Part shown: in pieces, positions 16,686 through 25,504 of the stretch
Layout of the letters: the number at the start of each line of letters is the position of its first letter
How positions within the stretch are numbered: position 1 is the first letter of the stretch
NCBI RefSeq assembly: GCF_002929375.1
Contig: NZ_PJIP01000010.1
Location: 1 to 64,000, forward strand
Source of the DNA: Arthrobacter sp. DWC3
GTDB lineage: Bacteria; Actinomycetota; Actinomycetes; Actinomycetales; Micrococcaceae
Reading direction: 5' to 3'
Length of the DNA stretch: 64,000 bases
Position numbers and translations under genes: made by a program
The notes under the pieces: model-generated
Seen by the model: only the letters and a program-made list of their open reading frames with translations
What the model was told of the DNA's origin: nothing
The model's database searches: none

Positions 16686-17981
16686 TCAGGCGTTGCCCGG
16701 CTGCGGTTCACGCTCCCCGTGCACGGCCCAGTAGCCCACGGACCGGGCCTTGTAGATGGCGGGATTGTGCGAGGCGATGGTCCGGGCGTTGCGCCAGTGC
16801 CGGTCGAGGGCCCGGCCGGTGGACGTCGCCGAGGCACCGCCCACCTCGAACAGGTGGGTGGCCGCGCCCAGTGCCTGGTCCACCGCGACCAGCTGCGCCT
16901 GGCTGACCGCGATGTCCGCTGCGTCGAGCGCCTCCCGGACGTCGGCCGGACCCACGGCGCTGCCGGAGCCGCCGTCGCCGTCCTCCGGCCCGCCCGCCGA
17001 ACGGTCGGCGCGGAGCCGCTCGTACGCGGTGTCGAGCAGATCCGCGGCGGCGAGGACCACGGCGTCCGCCGCGAAGGCGCGGCCCGCCAGTTCGCCCACC
17101 ACCTGCAGCACCTGCGGGTCCTCGCGCGGGAGCGGCGTCGTCGCGTTGACATAGGACCGCGTGCGTGGCCGGACGAACGCCGCGGCGTCCTCCGCCGCGG
17201 CCCGGGCGATCCCGGCGAGCGACGCCACGAGCACGAGCTGGAAGAACGAGTGCACATGGCTCGGTGCATCGGGGGAGAAGGGCCGCACGTTCCGCGGATC
17301 GACGCGAACCTCCGTGAAGTGGGTGGTACCGCTGCCGGTGAGCCGCTGGCCGAAGCCGTCCCAGTCGTCGATCCGCTCCACGCCGGGAGCGGTGGCCCGC
17401 ACCGCGTACCCGACGCGCTCGCCGTCGTGCACCGCGCTGCCGGCGATCCAGTCCGCGTAGAGGCTGCCGGTGCTGTAGTACTTGGTGCCCGTGAGCGCCA
17501 GGCTGCCGTCCACCGGGTCCGGCGAGGTGAGGGCTGTGCGGATGTCCCGCAGCGACGTGCCGGTGAGCTCGCTCGAGGCATTGCCGACCATGGCGCCCGC
17601 CGCGATGTCGAAGAGCCAGCGGTCCCGGTGCGCCGACGACGGCTGGAGCAGCGTCCCCTCGACGTAGGCGAAGTGGCCGCGCCACAGCTGCGTGAGGTTC
17701 GAGTCCGCGGCCGCGAGCTCGGTGAGGAGGATGAAGAGCTGGCGCAGCGACACCCCCGATCCGCCGTACTCGACCGGGACGCGGAGGGCACCGAACCCGG
17801 CGGCCTTGAGGGCCGCCACCTCCTGGTAGGGCAGCTCGCGGTCCCGCTCCCGGCGGGCGGCGCCGGCGGCGACGGCGTCGAGGACGGGGCGGAACCGCTC
17901 CCGGAGCGCGTCCGTCGAGGGTGGGCCGCCCGACGGCGCGGAACGGTCCGTCGCGGCCTGGTGGCTGGTCGTCGTGGTCAT
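16686..17981 (-). CDS. Acyl-CoA-dehydrogenase-like flavin monooxygenase (SfnC/DszC type)
   Basis: 431 residues with the acyl-CoA dehydrogenase fold: helical N-terminal domain, a central beta domain with ELTGTSLRDIRTALTS and LTGTKYYSTGSLYADWIAG, and a C-terminal four-helix bundle. LTGTKYYSTG is the signature of the SfnC/DszC branch. These enzymes use reduced FMN and O2 on sulfur compounds rather than dehydrogenating acyl-CoA. It is the last tightly linked gene of the operon (9 bases after the monooxygenase stop; AGGAG 7 bases before ATG). The substrate is unknown; a sulfone or thioether is an inference from the family. Confidence 0.85.
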   Translation of the reverse strand: MTTTTSHQAATDRSAPSGGPPSTDALRERFRPVLDAVAAGAARRERDRELPYQEVAALKAAGFGALRVPVEYGGSGVSLRQLFILLTELAAADSNLTQLWRGHFAYVEGTLLQPSSAHRDRWLFDIAAGAMVGNASSELTGTSLRDIRTALTSPDPVDGSLALTGTKYYSTGSLYADWIAGSAVHDGERVGYAVRATAPGVERIDDWDGFGQRLTGSGTTHFTEVRVDPRNVRPFSPDAPSHVHSFFQLVLVASLAGIARAAAEDAAAFVRPRTRSYVNATTPLPREDPQVLQVVGELAGRAFAADAVVLAAADLLDTAYERLRADRSAGGPEDGDGGSGSAVGPADVREALDAADIAVSQAQLVAVDQALGAATHLFEVGGASATSTGRALDRHWRNARTIASHNPAIYKARSVGYWAVHGEREPQPGNA

Positions 17982-17990
17982 GGTGGACTC

Positions 17991-19448
17991 CTAGGCGTAG
18001 GACGGGGTGGCGGGCCCGGCGGCCGCGTGAGCGGCCCCCTCGCGCGCGGCCAGGGGCACGGCGTCACCGCCGAGGTGGGCGCCGCCGCGGTAGCGCGCGC
18101 CCGGATGCTGGTCGAAGAGCCGCGTGTTGCCGGCGCCGAACAGGCGCTCGCGGAGGGTCGATTCCTCGTAGGACCGGCGGTACAGGCCGCGCCTCTGCAG
18201 TTCGGGTACCACGAGTTCGACGAAGTCCTCGGCCGTCCCCGGGGTGAGGAACTGCCGCAAATTGAACCCGTCCAGGTCCGTGCCCTCCACCCAGCGCTCG
18301 ATCTCGTCGGCGACCTCCATGGGCGTGCCGATCGCCACGAAGGGGCCGCGGTCGAACCGCGTGATGCGCTCGAGCGCCTCGCCGACCGTGGTGCCGGCGG
18401 GGTGCCGCCGGTTGCTGGGCTGCCGGTCACGGCCGGGCCGGTTCTCGCGGGCGAGGATGTCGTCGATCACCTCGTCGGGCCGGTAGGCCGCGAGGTCGAT
18501 CCCGCCGCCGCCCGCGTGCGCGAGGTAGCCCTCGGCGCTGGACAGGCGGCGGTACTCGTCCGCCTTCCGCTGGGCGTCCTTGGCCGTCCTGCCGACGATG
18601 ACCACGGCGCTCGCGAAGGCCTTGATGTGGTCGGCGCCGCGGCCGTTGGCGACGGCGAGCCGGCGGAGGTCGGCCACGTTGTCGCGGTAGGCCGCGGCGT
18701 CGCGCCCTCCGACGAACACGCCCTCGGCGTGGCGGGCCGCGAAGGCCTTGCCGGCCACCGAGCTGCCCGCCTGGAACAGCACCGGGGTGCGCTGCAGGGA
18801 GGGGGCGCTCAGGTGCGGGCCGGCCACGGAGAAGTGGGGTCCGCGGTGGTTGATGTAGCGGACCTTCGACGGGTCGGTGTAGACGCGCTTCTCGCGGTCC
18901 TCGACCACGGCGTCGTCGTCCCAAGACCCCTCCCACAGCTTGTAGAGGACGTCGAGGTACTCGTCGGCGATGGCGTAGCGCTGGTCGTGCTCCACCTCGT
19001 CGGCGAGCCCGAAGTTCCGGGCCGCGTTGGGGAGATAGGACGTGACGATGTTCCAGCCGAACCGCCCCTTGGTCAGGTGGTCGAGGGTGGAGGCGCGCCG
19101 CGCGAAGGCGAACGGCGGCTCGTACGTGGTGGAGAACGTGGCGGCGAAGCCCAGGTGCCTGGTCGCCGCGGCCATGGCGGGGATGACCAGGAGGGGGTCG
19201 TTGCTGGGGATCTGCACGGCCTCGCGCAGCGCCGTCTCGGGTCCGCCGCGGTAGCCGTCGTAGGTGCCGATCACGTCGGCGAGGAAGACGCTGTCGAAGA
19301 GCCCGGCCTCGAGCAGCTTCGCTGTCTCCACCCAGAAGTCGAGGTCGTTGAAGCGGTGGCGGTTGTTCTCCGGGTGGACCCAGAGACCGTGGGAGATGTG
19401 TCCCACGCAGTTCATCTCGAAGAGATTGAAGGCGATCTGGCGTGTCAT
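17991..19448 (-). CDS. FMN-dependent monooxygenase, NtaA/SnaA/DszA family
   Basis: 485 residues of the bacterial luciferase-like fold. MTRQIAFNLFEMNCVGHISHGLW begins the protein; VWRHP-like WVHPENNRHRFNDLDFW and FGWNIVTSYLPNAARNFGL are diagnostic of the NtaA/SnaA/DszA subgroup. These two-component enzymes need FMNH2 from a separate reductase and cleave C-S or C-N bonds (DszA: dibenzothiophene sulfone; NtaA: nitrilotriacetate). The sulfur context favours an organosulfur substrate. Its ATG overlaps the stop of the ATPase gene (ATGA). No flavin reductase gene lies within the window. Confidence 0.92.
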   Translation of the reverse strand: MTRQIAFNLFEMNCVGHISHGLWVHPENNRHRFNDLDFWVETAKLLEAGLFDSVFLADVIGTYDGYRGGPETALREAVQIPSNDPLLVIPAMAAATRHLGFAATFSTTYEPPFAFARRASTLDHLTKGRFGWNIVTSYLPNAARNFGLADEVEHDQRYAIADEYLDVLYKLWEGSWDDDAVVEDREKRVYTDPSKVRYINHRGPHFSVAGPHLSAPSLQRTPVLFQAGSSVAGKAFAARHAEGVFVGGRDAAAYRDNVADLRRLAVANGRGADHIKAFASAVVIVGRTAKDAQRKADEYRRLSSAEGYLAHAGGGGIDLAAYRPDEVIDDILARENRPGRDRQPSNRRHPAGTTVGEALERITRFDRGPFVAIGTPMEVADEIERWVEGTDLDGFNLRQFLTPGTAEDFVELVVPELQRRGLYRRSYEESTLRERLFGAGNTRLFDQHPGARYRGGAHLGGDAVPLAAREGAAHAAAGPATPSYA

Positions 19449-21154
19449 GGGGAGAGGAGGTCCTTCCGGACGGCGGGGAGGTCGGGGATGGCGTTGATGA
19501 GTGTGCGCGTGTACTCGTGCGCGGGGTGGTCGAAGACCTCGGCGACGGGCCCGTGCTCGAGGACCACGCCGTCCTTCAGGACCAGCACCTCGCGGCTGAC
19601 GTGCTGGATGACGCCGAGGTCGTGGGAGATGAAGAGGTAGCTGAGCCCGAAGCGCTCCTGCAGGTCCGTCAGGAGGTCGAGGATGCGGGCCTGCACCGTG
19701 ATGTCGAGTGCCGAGACGGGTTCGTCGCAGATGATGACCTCCGGTTCGGCGGCGAGCGCGCGGGCGATGGCGACGCGCTGCCGCTGGCCGCCCGAGAGTT
19801 CCAGGGGGCGGCTGCGGGCCCGGTCGGCGGGGAGCCCGACGAGGTCGAGCAGGTCGAGCACGCGTGCGGCCCGCGCGGTCCGGGGGGTCCCGGCGGCCGC
19901 GACGGCCTGTCCGATGACCTGCCGCACGGTCTTCCGCGGGTCGAACGACTGCAGCGGGTCCTGGTAGATCATCTGCACGGAGCGGCGGGCCGCGAGGTCG
20001 CGTGCGGCGCGGTGCTCGGCCCAGGTGCGGCCCCGCACGTGGACGGTCCCGGCATCGGGGGCCTCGACGCCGAGGGCGATGCGCGCCACCGTGCTCTTGC
20101 CGCTCCCGGATTCGCCGACGATCCCGAGGGTCGTCCCCTTGGCCAGCGTGAAGGACACGCCGTCGACCGCGGTGCGGCGGCTGCCGCCCGGACCGGCGAA
20201 GGTCTTGGAGAGCGCCTCGACCGCCAGGGCGGGCGGGGCCGGCGGGCCGGTCACCTCCCCGGACGGGCGGGGCGACGCGACGTCGGGCTCCGCGCGGTCC
20301 TGCACGGTCAGCCGCCGTCCCCGCGACGACCGCGAGGGGATGGCCGCGAGCAGTCCCTGCGTGTACGGGTGGCGGGGGTCCTGCAGGACCGCCTGGACGG
20401 CGCCCTCCTCCACGATCTCGCCGTCGCGCATGACGGCCACGCGGTCGGCGAGGTCCGCGACGACGGCGAGGTCGTGGCTGACCACGAGCATCGCCGTGCT
20501 GCCGCCCTTGAGGCCGCCGAGCAGGCGCAGGACCTGCGCCGCGATGGTCGCGTCCAGCGCCGTCGTCGGTTCGTCCGCGATGAGGAAGCCGGGGTCCGCG
20601 GCGATCGCCGAGGCGATCAGGGCACGCTGCCGGAGCCCGCCGGAGAGCTGGTGCGGGTACTGCCCGGCGCGGATCTCGGGATCGGGGACGCCCACGGAGG
20701 CGAGGAGCTCGACGACGCGCGCGCGTCGGGCGGCCCGGTCGAGGTCGCCGTGCAGGCGCAGGACCTCGCCCACCTCGTCGCCGACGGTGCGCAGCGAGTC
20801 GAGGGAGGAGAGCGCGTCCTGGAGGATGAAGCCTGCCTCCCGGCCGCGGACGCGGGCCCATCGGCGTTCGCTCCACGCGGAGGCGTCCTGGCCGTTGAAG
20901 CGCTGGGTGCGGGAGCGGACGTGCGCGCCGGGCCCGGTGAGGCCCACGAGGGTCCTCGCGGTGATGGACTTGCCGGAGCCGGACTCGCCCACGAGGGCCA
21001 GGCACTCGCCGGGGCGGATGGACAGGCCGAGGTCGTGGACGACCTCCCGGCGGTGGGCGCCGCGGCCGAACCCGACGGAGAGTCCCTCGAGTTCGACGAC
21101 GGGCGTGTGCGGCGCGAGGGCGGTGGTCGGGGCGTTGAGGGCGGTGGAGCTCAT
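19445..21154 (-). CDS. ABC transporter ATP-binding protein with two fused ATPase domains (DppD-DppF type)
   Basis: 569 residues. Domain 1 has Walker A GESGSGKSI, signature LSGGLRQR and Walker B FLIADEPTT; domain 2 has Walker A GESGSGKST, signature LSGGQRQR and Walker B VIICDEPVS. Each domain ends with the oligopeptide-transporter C-terminal segment (HPYTQGLLAAIP, HEYTRTLINAIP). Fusion of the two ATPases into one chain is common in actinobacterial peptide/nickel-type importers. It overlaps the upstream permease and the downstream monooxygenase by 4 bases each (ATGA). Confidence 0.95.
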   Translation of the reverse strand: MSSTALNAPTTALAPHTPVVELEGLSVGFGRGAHRREVVHDLGLSIRPGECLALVGESGSGKSITARTLVGLTGPGAHVRSRTQRFNGQDASAWSERRWARVRGREAGFILQDALSSLDSLRTVGDEVGEVLRLHGDLDRAARRARVVELLASVGVPDPEIRAGQYPHQLSGGLRQRALIASAIAADPGFLIADEPTTALDATIAAQVLRLLGGLKGGSTAMLVVSHDLAVVADLADRVAVMRDGEIVEEGAVQAVLQDPRHPYTQGLLAAIPSRSSRGRRLTVQDRAEPDVASPRPSGEVTGPPAPPALAVEALSKTFAGPGGSRRTAVDGVSFTLAKGTTLGIVGESGSGKSTVARIALGVEAPDAGTVHVRGRTWAEHRAARDLAARRSVQMIYQDPLQSFDPRKTVRQVIGQAVAAAGTPRTARAARVLDLLDLVGLPADRARSRPLELSGGQRQRVAIARALAAEPEVIICDEPVSALDITVQARILDLLTDLQERFGLSYLFISHDLGVIQHVSREVLVLKDGVVLEHGPVAEVFDHPAHEYTRTLINAIPDLPAVRKDLLSP

Positions 21155-22062
21155 GCGAGCCTCCCTTCGGCGCGGCGTCGGAGCTCGCGCCCGATCACGG
21201 TGATGGACAGCACGGTGGCGACGAGGAACGCGGCGGGGAACGTGATCATCCAGGGTGCGTTGGAGATGAAGTTGCGGCCGGCCGAGAGCATCGCGCCCCA
21301 TTCGGGGGCGGGTGGAGGGGTGCCGAGCCCGAGGAAGCTCAGGGACGCCCCGGCGCCGATGGCCGAGCCGATGCCGATCGTCGCGAGGACGAGCACGGGC
21401 TTGATGACGTTGGGCACGGTGTGCGTCAGGAGGATCCGCCAGGCGGGCAGCCCGAGGGTACGCGCGGCCTCGACGAACCCCGACCGCCGGACGAGGTGGG
21501 TCTGCGCCCGTGTGATCCGGGCGTAGTAGGCGATGCTGCCTGCACCGATCGCGAGGATCGCGTTCTCCGTGCCGCCGCCGATGATGCCGATGACCACGAG
21601 CGCGAGCAGGATCTCCGGGATGGCGAGGGTGACGTCGAGGAAGCGCATCACCGAGGCCTCCACGAGCCGCCCGTTGAGGCCTGCGAGGAGGCCGATCGCG
21701 GTCCCGCCTACCACGCCGATCGCCGTCGCGCCGACGCCGATGTACAGCGAGGTGGCGGCGCCGTGCACGATCCGCGTGTAGTTGTCGGCACCGGAGTCGT
21801 CCGTGCCGAACCAGGCGGTGGCTCCGGGCGCCTCGAAGCTCCGGGCAGGATCGACGGCGTACGGGTCGGCTGGGGCGAGCAGGCCGGGTGTCAGGACCGC
21901 TGCCGCCAGCCACAGGAGGAACGCGGAGGCCAGCAGGATGCCGGGGCGGACCCGCCACCGGCGGCGTCGCGCCCTGGGGGCACGGAGCCGGGGCGACTCC
22001 CGGGCGGGGAGCGCCGCCGGCGGGGCGACGGCGGGCGGGACGGTGCGCGAGGCGATGCTCAT
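21151..22062 (-). CDS. ABC transporter permease, DppC type
   Basis: 303 residues. A basic N-terminus precedes the first helix, the usual LxxxDxFGRD-like motif appears as AWFGTDDSGADNYTRIVHG, and the EAA loop is EAARTLGLPAWRILLTHTVPN. Five to six helices follow the peptide/nickel permease pattern. It forms the channel with the DppB-type partner. Four-base ATGA overlaps exist with genes on both sides. Confidence 0.94.
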   Translation of the reverse strand: MSIASRTVPPAVAPPAALPARESPRLRAPRARRRRWRVRPGILLASAFLLWLAAAVLTPGLLAPADPYAVDPARSFEAPGATAWFGTDDSGADNYTRIVHGAATSLYIGVGATAIGVVGGTAIGLLAGLNGRLVEASVMRFLDVTLAIPEILLALVVIGIIGGGTENAILAIGAGSIAYYARITRAQTHLVRRSGFVEAARTLGLPAWRILLTHTVPNVIKPVLVLATIGIGSAIGAGASLSFLGLGTPPPAPEWGAMLSAGRNFISNAPWMITFPAAFLVATVLSITVIGRELRRRAEGRLA

Positions 22063-22991
22063 GCGGTCACCACTTTCGGGTCGATGAGCGTGTACAGGAG
22101 GTCGATCACGAGGTTCACCACCACGTAGACGGCGGCCGAGAGGAGCACGATCCCGATGATGACGGGCAGGTCCTTGTTGTAGACCGAGGCCAGGGTCAGC
22201 GAGCCGATGCCCTGCCGGCTGAAGAGGGTCTCGACCACCACCGACCCGCCGAGCAGCGCGGCGACCACGAACCCGGACATGGTCATGACCGGGATGGCCG
22301 CGTGCCGGAGGGCGTGCCGGATCCGGACCGGGAGGTCGCGCATGCCGCGGGAGCGTGCGGTCAGGATGAACGGCTGTTCCAGGACGTCCTCGAGCTCGTT
22401 CCGCAGCACCTGGGAGAGGGTCCCGAAGATCGCGAGGGCGAGGGTCAGGGCGGGGAGCACCAGTGCGGCCGGCCCCTGGTTCCCGCCGATCGGGAACCAG
22501 CGCAGCGTGAACGAGAACACGATGAGCAGCGCGAAGCCGATGATGAACGTGGGCGTCGCGGCGAAGACCACCTCGATGCCGGAGACGATCGACCGGATCC
22601 AGGAGGCACGCTGCGCGGACAGGATCGCCACGGCGAACGTCAGCGGCAGGGCGACGACGACGGCGGCCGCGGCGAGTGCCGCCGTCGCGCCGATCTGCTG
22701 GCCGATGGCTTCCGAGACGGGCAGGCGCAGCCGGTAGGACTGCCCGAGGTCGCCCTGGAGCAGGTTGCCGAGGTAGCTGCCGTACTGCACGAGGAAGGGC
22801 TGGTCGAGGAGGTAGTCGGCGCGGACCTGCGCCAGCGTCTCCGGAGTGGGCCGGGCGTCCGGCCCGCCGAGGATCAGCAGCGCGGTGTCGCCCGGGATCA
22901 GGTAGACCGCGAGGAACGTCAGTGTCGCGGCTCCCCAGAGGACCCCGACGCCCACCATGAGTCGCGTGAGGACGCGGCGGAGTACGGCCAC
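22059..22991 (-). CDS. ABC transporter permease, DppB type
   Basis: 310 residues. The N-terminal helix (VGVGVLWGAATLTFLAVYLIPGD) and the LDQPFLVQYGSYLGNLLQGDLGQSY segment are standard for DppB/OppB proteins, as is the EAA-like ARSRGMRDLPVRIRHALRH loop. It starts with GTG immediately after the TAG of the binding-protein gene (no gap) and overlaps the next permease by 4 bases. Confidence 0.94.
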   Translation of the reverse strand: MAVLRRVLTRLMVGVGVLWGAATLTFLAVYLIPGDTALLILGGPDARPTPETLAQVRADYLLDQPFLVQYGSYLGNLLQGDLGQSYRLRLPVSEAIGQQIGATAALAAAAVVVALPLTFAVAILSAQRASWIRSIVSGIEVVFAATPTFIIGFALLIVFSFTLRWFPIGGNQGPAALVLPALTLALAIFGTLSQVLRNELEDVLEQPFILTARSRGMRDLPVRIRHALRHAAIPVMTMSGFVVAALLGGSVVVETLFSRQGIGSLTLASVYNKDLPVIIGIVLLSAAVYVVVNLVIDLLYTLIDPKVVTA

Positions 22992-24653
22992 CTACTCGGC
23001 CTTCCAGGCGTAGGTGAGCACGGGCACCGGGTGGGAGGTGTCCACGGCGACGTCGTGCAGGGTGTTCGCGTACGCGAACTGGCTCGGGTTCTCGTAGAGC
23101 GGCAGGCCGGGCACGATCTCGAGCAGACGGTGCTGGGCCTTCGAGTAGGCCTCCTCCGCCACGGGCCCGTCGTCGGCCTCGCGTGCCGTGGAGAGCAGGG
23201 TGTCGAGCTCGGGGTCGTTGACGTAGGACGAGTTCTGGCCGATCCGCTCGCCGGTGATCTCGGAGGAGTGGTACCGGATGAACAGGACGTCGGTCGTGTT
23301 GGTGTGCCAGACGCCGGCCAGGGCGTCGTAGTCGCCGGCGTAGCGGAGTTCCGTCAGCTGCGCCTGGGGGAGCTGGATGATCCGGAGGTCGAAGCCGACC
23401 TTCCGGGCCTCCCCCTGCAGCTGCACGAGCAGCGGGCTCGGCGTGGAGCTCTCCACCGTGGGGACCTCGATCGTGAGCCGTTTCCCGTCCTTCGTGCGGA
23501 AACCCTCGTCGTCGCGCCCGGTCCAGCCGGCGTCGTCGAGCAGCTGGTTCGCCCGCTCGGGGTCGTAGGTGAGGACTCCCTCGACCGTCGGGTCGTAGTA
23601 CTTGCTCTCCTTCGAGAGGAAGCCGTCGATCGGCGTGTAGGTGCCGAAGCCCAGGCTCTCCGTGACGGCCTTCGTATCCACGGCCGCGGCGAACGCCTGC
23701 CGGACCGCGAGGTCGTCGAACGGCGCCCGGCCCAGGTTGAAGTTGAGGACGTAGGGGTTGCCGGTCCGGGCGAGGTTCTCGTACGTGAAGTTCGGGTCGG
23801 CCTGCACGGCGGCGGCGTTCTGCGGGGCGAGGTTCTCCGTGAGGTCGTACTGGCCTGCCACGAGGGACTGGTGGCGGATGACGGGTTCGCTGACGAGGGT
23901 GACCTCCACGCCGTCGAGGAGCGCTTCGCCGTCGCCCTCCAGCCACTCCGGCGCCCAGTCGTAGCCGTCCCGCTTGGTGTAGCTGATGCTCTGCCCGGGC
24001 TGGTAGTCGGCGACGGTGAAGGGCCCCGTGCCGATGGGCTTCTGGCACAGCGTCTCCGGCGCCTCGGTGATGGCCTTGCCCGAGTTCATGCCGAGCCAGG
24101 ACTGGGCGAGCGTGTAGAGGAAGGGCGTGTAGGGGTAGGCGAGGTGGGCCTCGAAGGTGAACTCGTCGATCACCGTGCCGTCGACGTACGGGGCGATGTA
24201 CGCGGCGGCGAGGGGCGACTTCGTGGCGGGGTCCCTCATGTGCTCGAAGTTCTGCCCGAGGACCTCCGCGTTCCAGGGCGAGCCGTCGCTGAACGTGACG
24301 CCCTGCTTGAGGTGGAACGTGTACGTCCTCCCGTCCTCCGACACGCCCCAGGACTCCGCGAGGTACGGAGCGATGTCCCCGTTCTCGTCGAGGGTCACCA
24401 CGTTGTCGTAGATCAGGCGGCCCAGGAACTGCTGCTGCGTGGCGGAGATCCCATGGCCGTCGAGGCAGCCCGGCTCGGCCGAGATGGACACGTCCAGGAC
24501 GCCGCCGGCAACCGGCTCGCCGCCGGCGACGGAGGACGGACTCGCCGGTCCAGCGCACCCGGCAAGGAGGGCGAGGAGGCCGACGGCGGACAGGGCCGTG
24601 ATCTGTCCGGAGCGGGTTCGATTTCGGGCAGGGCGAATTACGGATGCATTCAT
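22992..24653 (-). CDS. ABC transporter substrate-binding lipoprotein (peptide/nickel/organosulfur class)
   Basis: 553 residues. The signal peptide ends in a lipobox (LLALLAGC, Cys at about residue 33), so the protein is anchored to the outer face of the membrane. The mature part is an extracellular family 5 binding protein (AESWGVSEDGRTYTFHLKQG and LGMNSGKAITEAPE segments, C-terminal LYENPSQFAYANTL). It is the first gene of the sulfur operon; GAGGA lies 8 bases before the ATG. Its leader carries a SAM-IV-like RNA. The ligand is probably an organosulfur compound rather than a peptide, judged by the operon. Confidence 0.93.
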   Translation of the reverse strand: MNASVIRPARNRTRSGQITALSAVGLLALLAGCAGPASPSSVAGGEPVAGGVLDVSISAEPGCLDGHGISATQQQFLGRLIYDNVVTLDENGDIAPYLAESWGVSEDGRTYTFHLKQGVTFSDGSPWNAEVLGQNFEHMRDPATKSPLAAAYIAPYVDGTVIDEFTFEAHLAYPYTPFLYTLAQSWLGMNSGKAITEAPETLCQKPIGTGPFTVADYQPGQSISYTKRDGYDWAPEWLEGDGEALLDGVEVTLVSEPVIRHQSLVAGQYDLTENLAPQNAAAVQADPNFTYENLARTGNPYVLNFNLGRAPFDDLAVRQAFAAAVDTKAVTESLGFGTYTPIDGFLSKESKYYDPTVEGVLTYDPERANQLLDDAGWTGRDDEGFRTKDGKRLTIEVPTVESSTPSPLLVQLQGEARKVGFDLRIIQLPQAQLTELRYAGDYDALAGVWHTNTTDVLFIRYHSSEITGERIGQNSSYVNDPELDTLLSTAREADDGPVAEEAYSKAQHRLLEIVPGLPLYENPSQFAYANTLHDVAVDTSHPVPVLTYAWKAE

Positions 24654-24839
24654 GGAGAATTCCTCAAAAGGCGTTCCGGCGCAGCGCAGAGCGGAATGCG
24701 GCGGGAAGGAGTACGAAAAGGAGACGACGCGCGAAGGGCGCCGGGATATTGCTACGGGAGGGCGGTACAGCTCACGATGAGTGCCTTTCGGAGTGCTCTT
24801 GCCTGCACCGGACCAGCACTGGGTGCCGAGGAGAAGGCC

Positions 24840-24918
24840 GCTTCGTCATCCGAACCACCCAGGAACATGGGGTTGGTGCGCGGTCCAGTCGGAGCTTTGC
24901 GACCGCGTCTCTTGAAGC
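24840..24918 (-). promoter_or_regulatory. SAM-IV-like riboswitch upstream of the organosulfur operon
   Basis: On the minus strand the RNA folds as P1 GCUUC (24918-24914) with GAAGC (24844-24840). P2 is CGCGGUC (24907-24901) with GACCGCG (24885-24879), with an AAAGCUCCGACUG loop. P3 is ACC-A-ACCC (24877-24870) with GGGU-GGU (24860-24854), where a bulged A sits in the ACC-A-ACCC strand. CAAGAG precedes P2 and UUCGGAUGACGAAG closes the core, matching the order GAG - P2 - GGCAACCC - GGGUGCC - CGGGUGACGACC that I recall for SAM-IV. It begins about 7 bases after a TATAGT -10 box and 186 bases before the first operon gene. SAM binding is inferred from this resemblance. The mechanism (termination or translation) is unclear because no U-tract hairpin is seen. 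Confidence 0.7.
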
Positions 24919-24925
24919 TGGGACA

Positions 24926-24931
24926 ACTATA
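24926..24931 (-). promoter_or_regulatory. -10 box of the organosulfur operon
   Basis: TATAGT on the minus strand ends 7 bases before the first base of the riboswitch stem P1, placing the transcription start at the aptamer. A TTGATC sequence lies 20 bases upstream, a longer spacing than usual for a -35 box. A TGAC-6-GTCA palindrome further upstream (about 24990-25005) could be an operator. Confidence 0.5.
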
Positions 24932-25015
24932 AGCAGACGCGCGCGGTGTCCGATCAACAAAAAGAAATATGACACGACGCGAATTGCCGTTGACGGGAAT
25001 GTCACGCGGTGCAAT

Positions 25016-25444
25016 TCAGCCCAGGGTGACGGAGCCGTCGTCGAGGATGCGCCACCCGGGATTATGGGCAACCTCCCACACGATCCCGTTCGGATCGCGG
25101 ACGAGCCCGCGGAAGATGCCGCCGAAGGCGCTGTCCTGCGGCTCCTGGACGAGGGATCCGCCCGCGCGCGTCATGGCAGCGATCACGGCGCGGACCTCGT
25201 CGGGGCCGGGGACGTTGTGGGACAGGACGATGCCCGACGGCACCGGCTCGGCGTCGAGCCCGAGGTCCCGGGTGAACTTGCCGGCGAGGAACAACCCCAG
25301 GAGCACTCCGGGGGCCACCTGGTAGAAGATCACCTCGTCGGGGACGTCCAGGACCGGCGCCCACCCGAGACCGTCACCGTAGAAGGACCGCGCGGCGTCG
25401 AGGTCGCGCGCGGCGACCGTGACGAAGTGGAGGTGCGGGTCCAT
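25016..25444 (-). CDS. VOC-superfamily (glyoxalase-like) protein
   Basis: 142 residues with the paired beta-alpha-beta-beta-beta units of the vicinal-oxygen-chelate fold: HLHFVTVAARDLDAARSFYGDGLGW at the start and GIFRGLVRDPNGIVWEVAHNPGW at the end, giving likely metal ligands His and Glu. The substrate is unknown. A TAGGCT hexamer lies 6 bases before the ATG with no Shine-Dalgarno, so the transcript is probably leaderless. It is on the same strand as the sulfur operon but has its own promoter. Confidence 0.87.
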   Translation of the reverse strand: MDPHLHFVTVAARDLDAARSFYGDGLGWAPVLDVPDEVIFYQVAPGVLLGLFLAGKFTRDLGLDAEPVPSGIVLSHNVPGPDEVRAVIAAMTRAGGSLVQEPQDSAFGGIFRGLVRDPNGIVWEVAHNPGWRILDDGSVTLG

Positions 25445-25504
25445 GGGGCGAGCCTACGCGTCCGGATCCCGGCGGAACCTGGAACGGTCCCGCCGGGAGG
25501 GGTG

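Noticed and set aside
16572-19640. A 1022-residue plus-strand frame over the sulfur operon
   Set aside because: It is antisense of SfnC- and NtaA-like genes and shows low-complexity Arg/Gly/Ala sequence typical of high-GC shadow frames.
24772-24849. A 25-residue upstream ORF on the minus strand before the sulfur operon (possible leader peptide)
   Set aside because: Its ATGACGAAG start is better explained as the closing GAUGACGAAG segment of the SAM-IV-like aptamer. There is no good Shine-Dalgarno, and no Cys run typical of cysteine-attenuation peptides.
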